From Anarhynchus alexandrinus (taxonomy: Eukaryota; Chordata; Aves; Charadriiformes; Charadriidae): a DNA stretch of 64,000 nucleotides. The translations under genes were made by a program, and so were the position numbers. Location of the stretch: NCBI GenBank assembly GCA_008711295.1, contig VUYV01000062.1, positions 2,311,510 to 2,375,509 of the forward strand. The letters are read 5' to 3'. This document shows, piece after piece, positions 63,847-64,000 of this stretch. The notes beneath the pieces were generated by a model that saw only the letters and a list, made by a program, of their open reading frames with translations, did not search any database and was not told the DNA's origin. How positions within the stretch are numbered: the first letter of the stretch is position 1; every line of letters begins with the position of its first letter.

Positions 63847-64000
63847 GTGCATATTAGCTTTAGTGACACATTATTTTGATGTTATTTTTGTGATCGCCAC
63901 CTACCCAATAGGCTTGTTCGCTCCACCAATGCTAGTGCTTTCTGGCCTAGGCTAGTCTGTGTCTTCAATGAAAGGAGCATGTCTACTCTTATTTAGCTTT

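Overview
The window reads as a gene desert from a bird, or less likely another sauropsid. Three things point there: a recognisable CR1 LINE 3' end at 5903-5964 with two weaker CR1 ends, several worn palindromic elements built around a TTGAAGTCAATGG-like core that I associate with bird, turtle and crocodile genomes, and AT-rich sequence with few repeats. A 337-base N run (25452-25788) and a single N (17686) show it is draft assembly. I found no sign of a prokaryotic or viral genome, no CRISPR array, no tRNA, rRNA or snRNA gene, and no protein-coding exon I can defend. The longest open frames (about 155-180 codons) are what chance gives in 64 kb; they resemble no family I know, and the two longest begin at non-ATG codons.

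Layout. 1-7.8 kb: unannotated AT-rich sequence with a CR1 end and a small tandem duplication. 7.8-9.2 kb: three degraded palindromic elements close together. 9.2-21.9 kb: mostly featureless, with an orphan GC box plus TATA box near 13.0 kb. 21.9-22.0 kb: an ancient MIR/L2-type relic. 22-31 kb: the assembly gap and a cluster of competing hairpins at 24.16-24.21 kb. 31.3-31.65 kb: an enhancer-like stretch with an exact 16-bp repeat and octamer motifs. 32-40 kb: a CR1 end, a dense homeodomain/FOX motif cluster at 35.2 kb, two palindromic elements and a second MIR/L2 relic. 40-54 kb: little except short repeats and hairpins. 54.6-56.7 kb: two more palindromic elements. 59.0-59.3 kb: a SOX-motif cluster. 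63.4 kb: a mirrored pair of TCF/LEF-type sites. 63.8 kb: a last palindromic element.

If the window has a job, it is most likely long-range regulation of a gene outside it. That is inference from motif clusters only; cross-species alignment would decide it. I see no convincing new biological system. The most useful observations are the set of palindromic elements, the duplicated block at 31.4 kb and the motif clusters.
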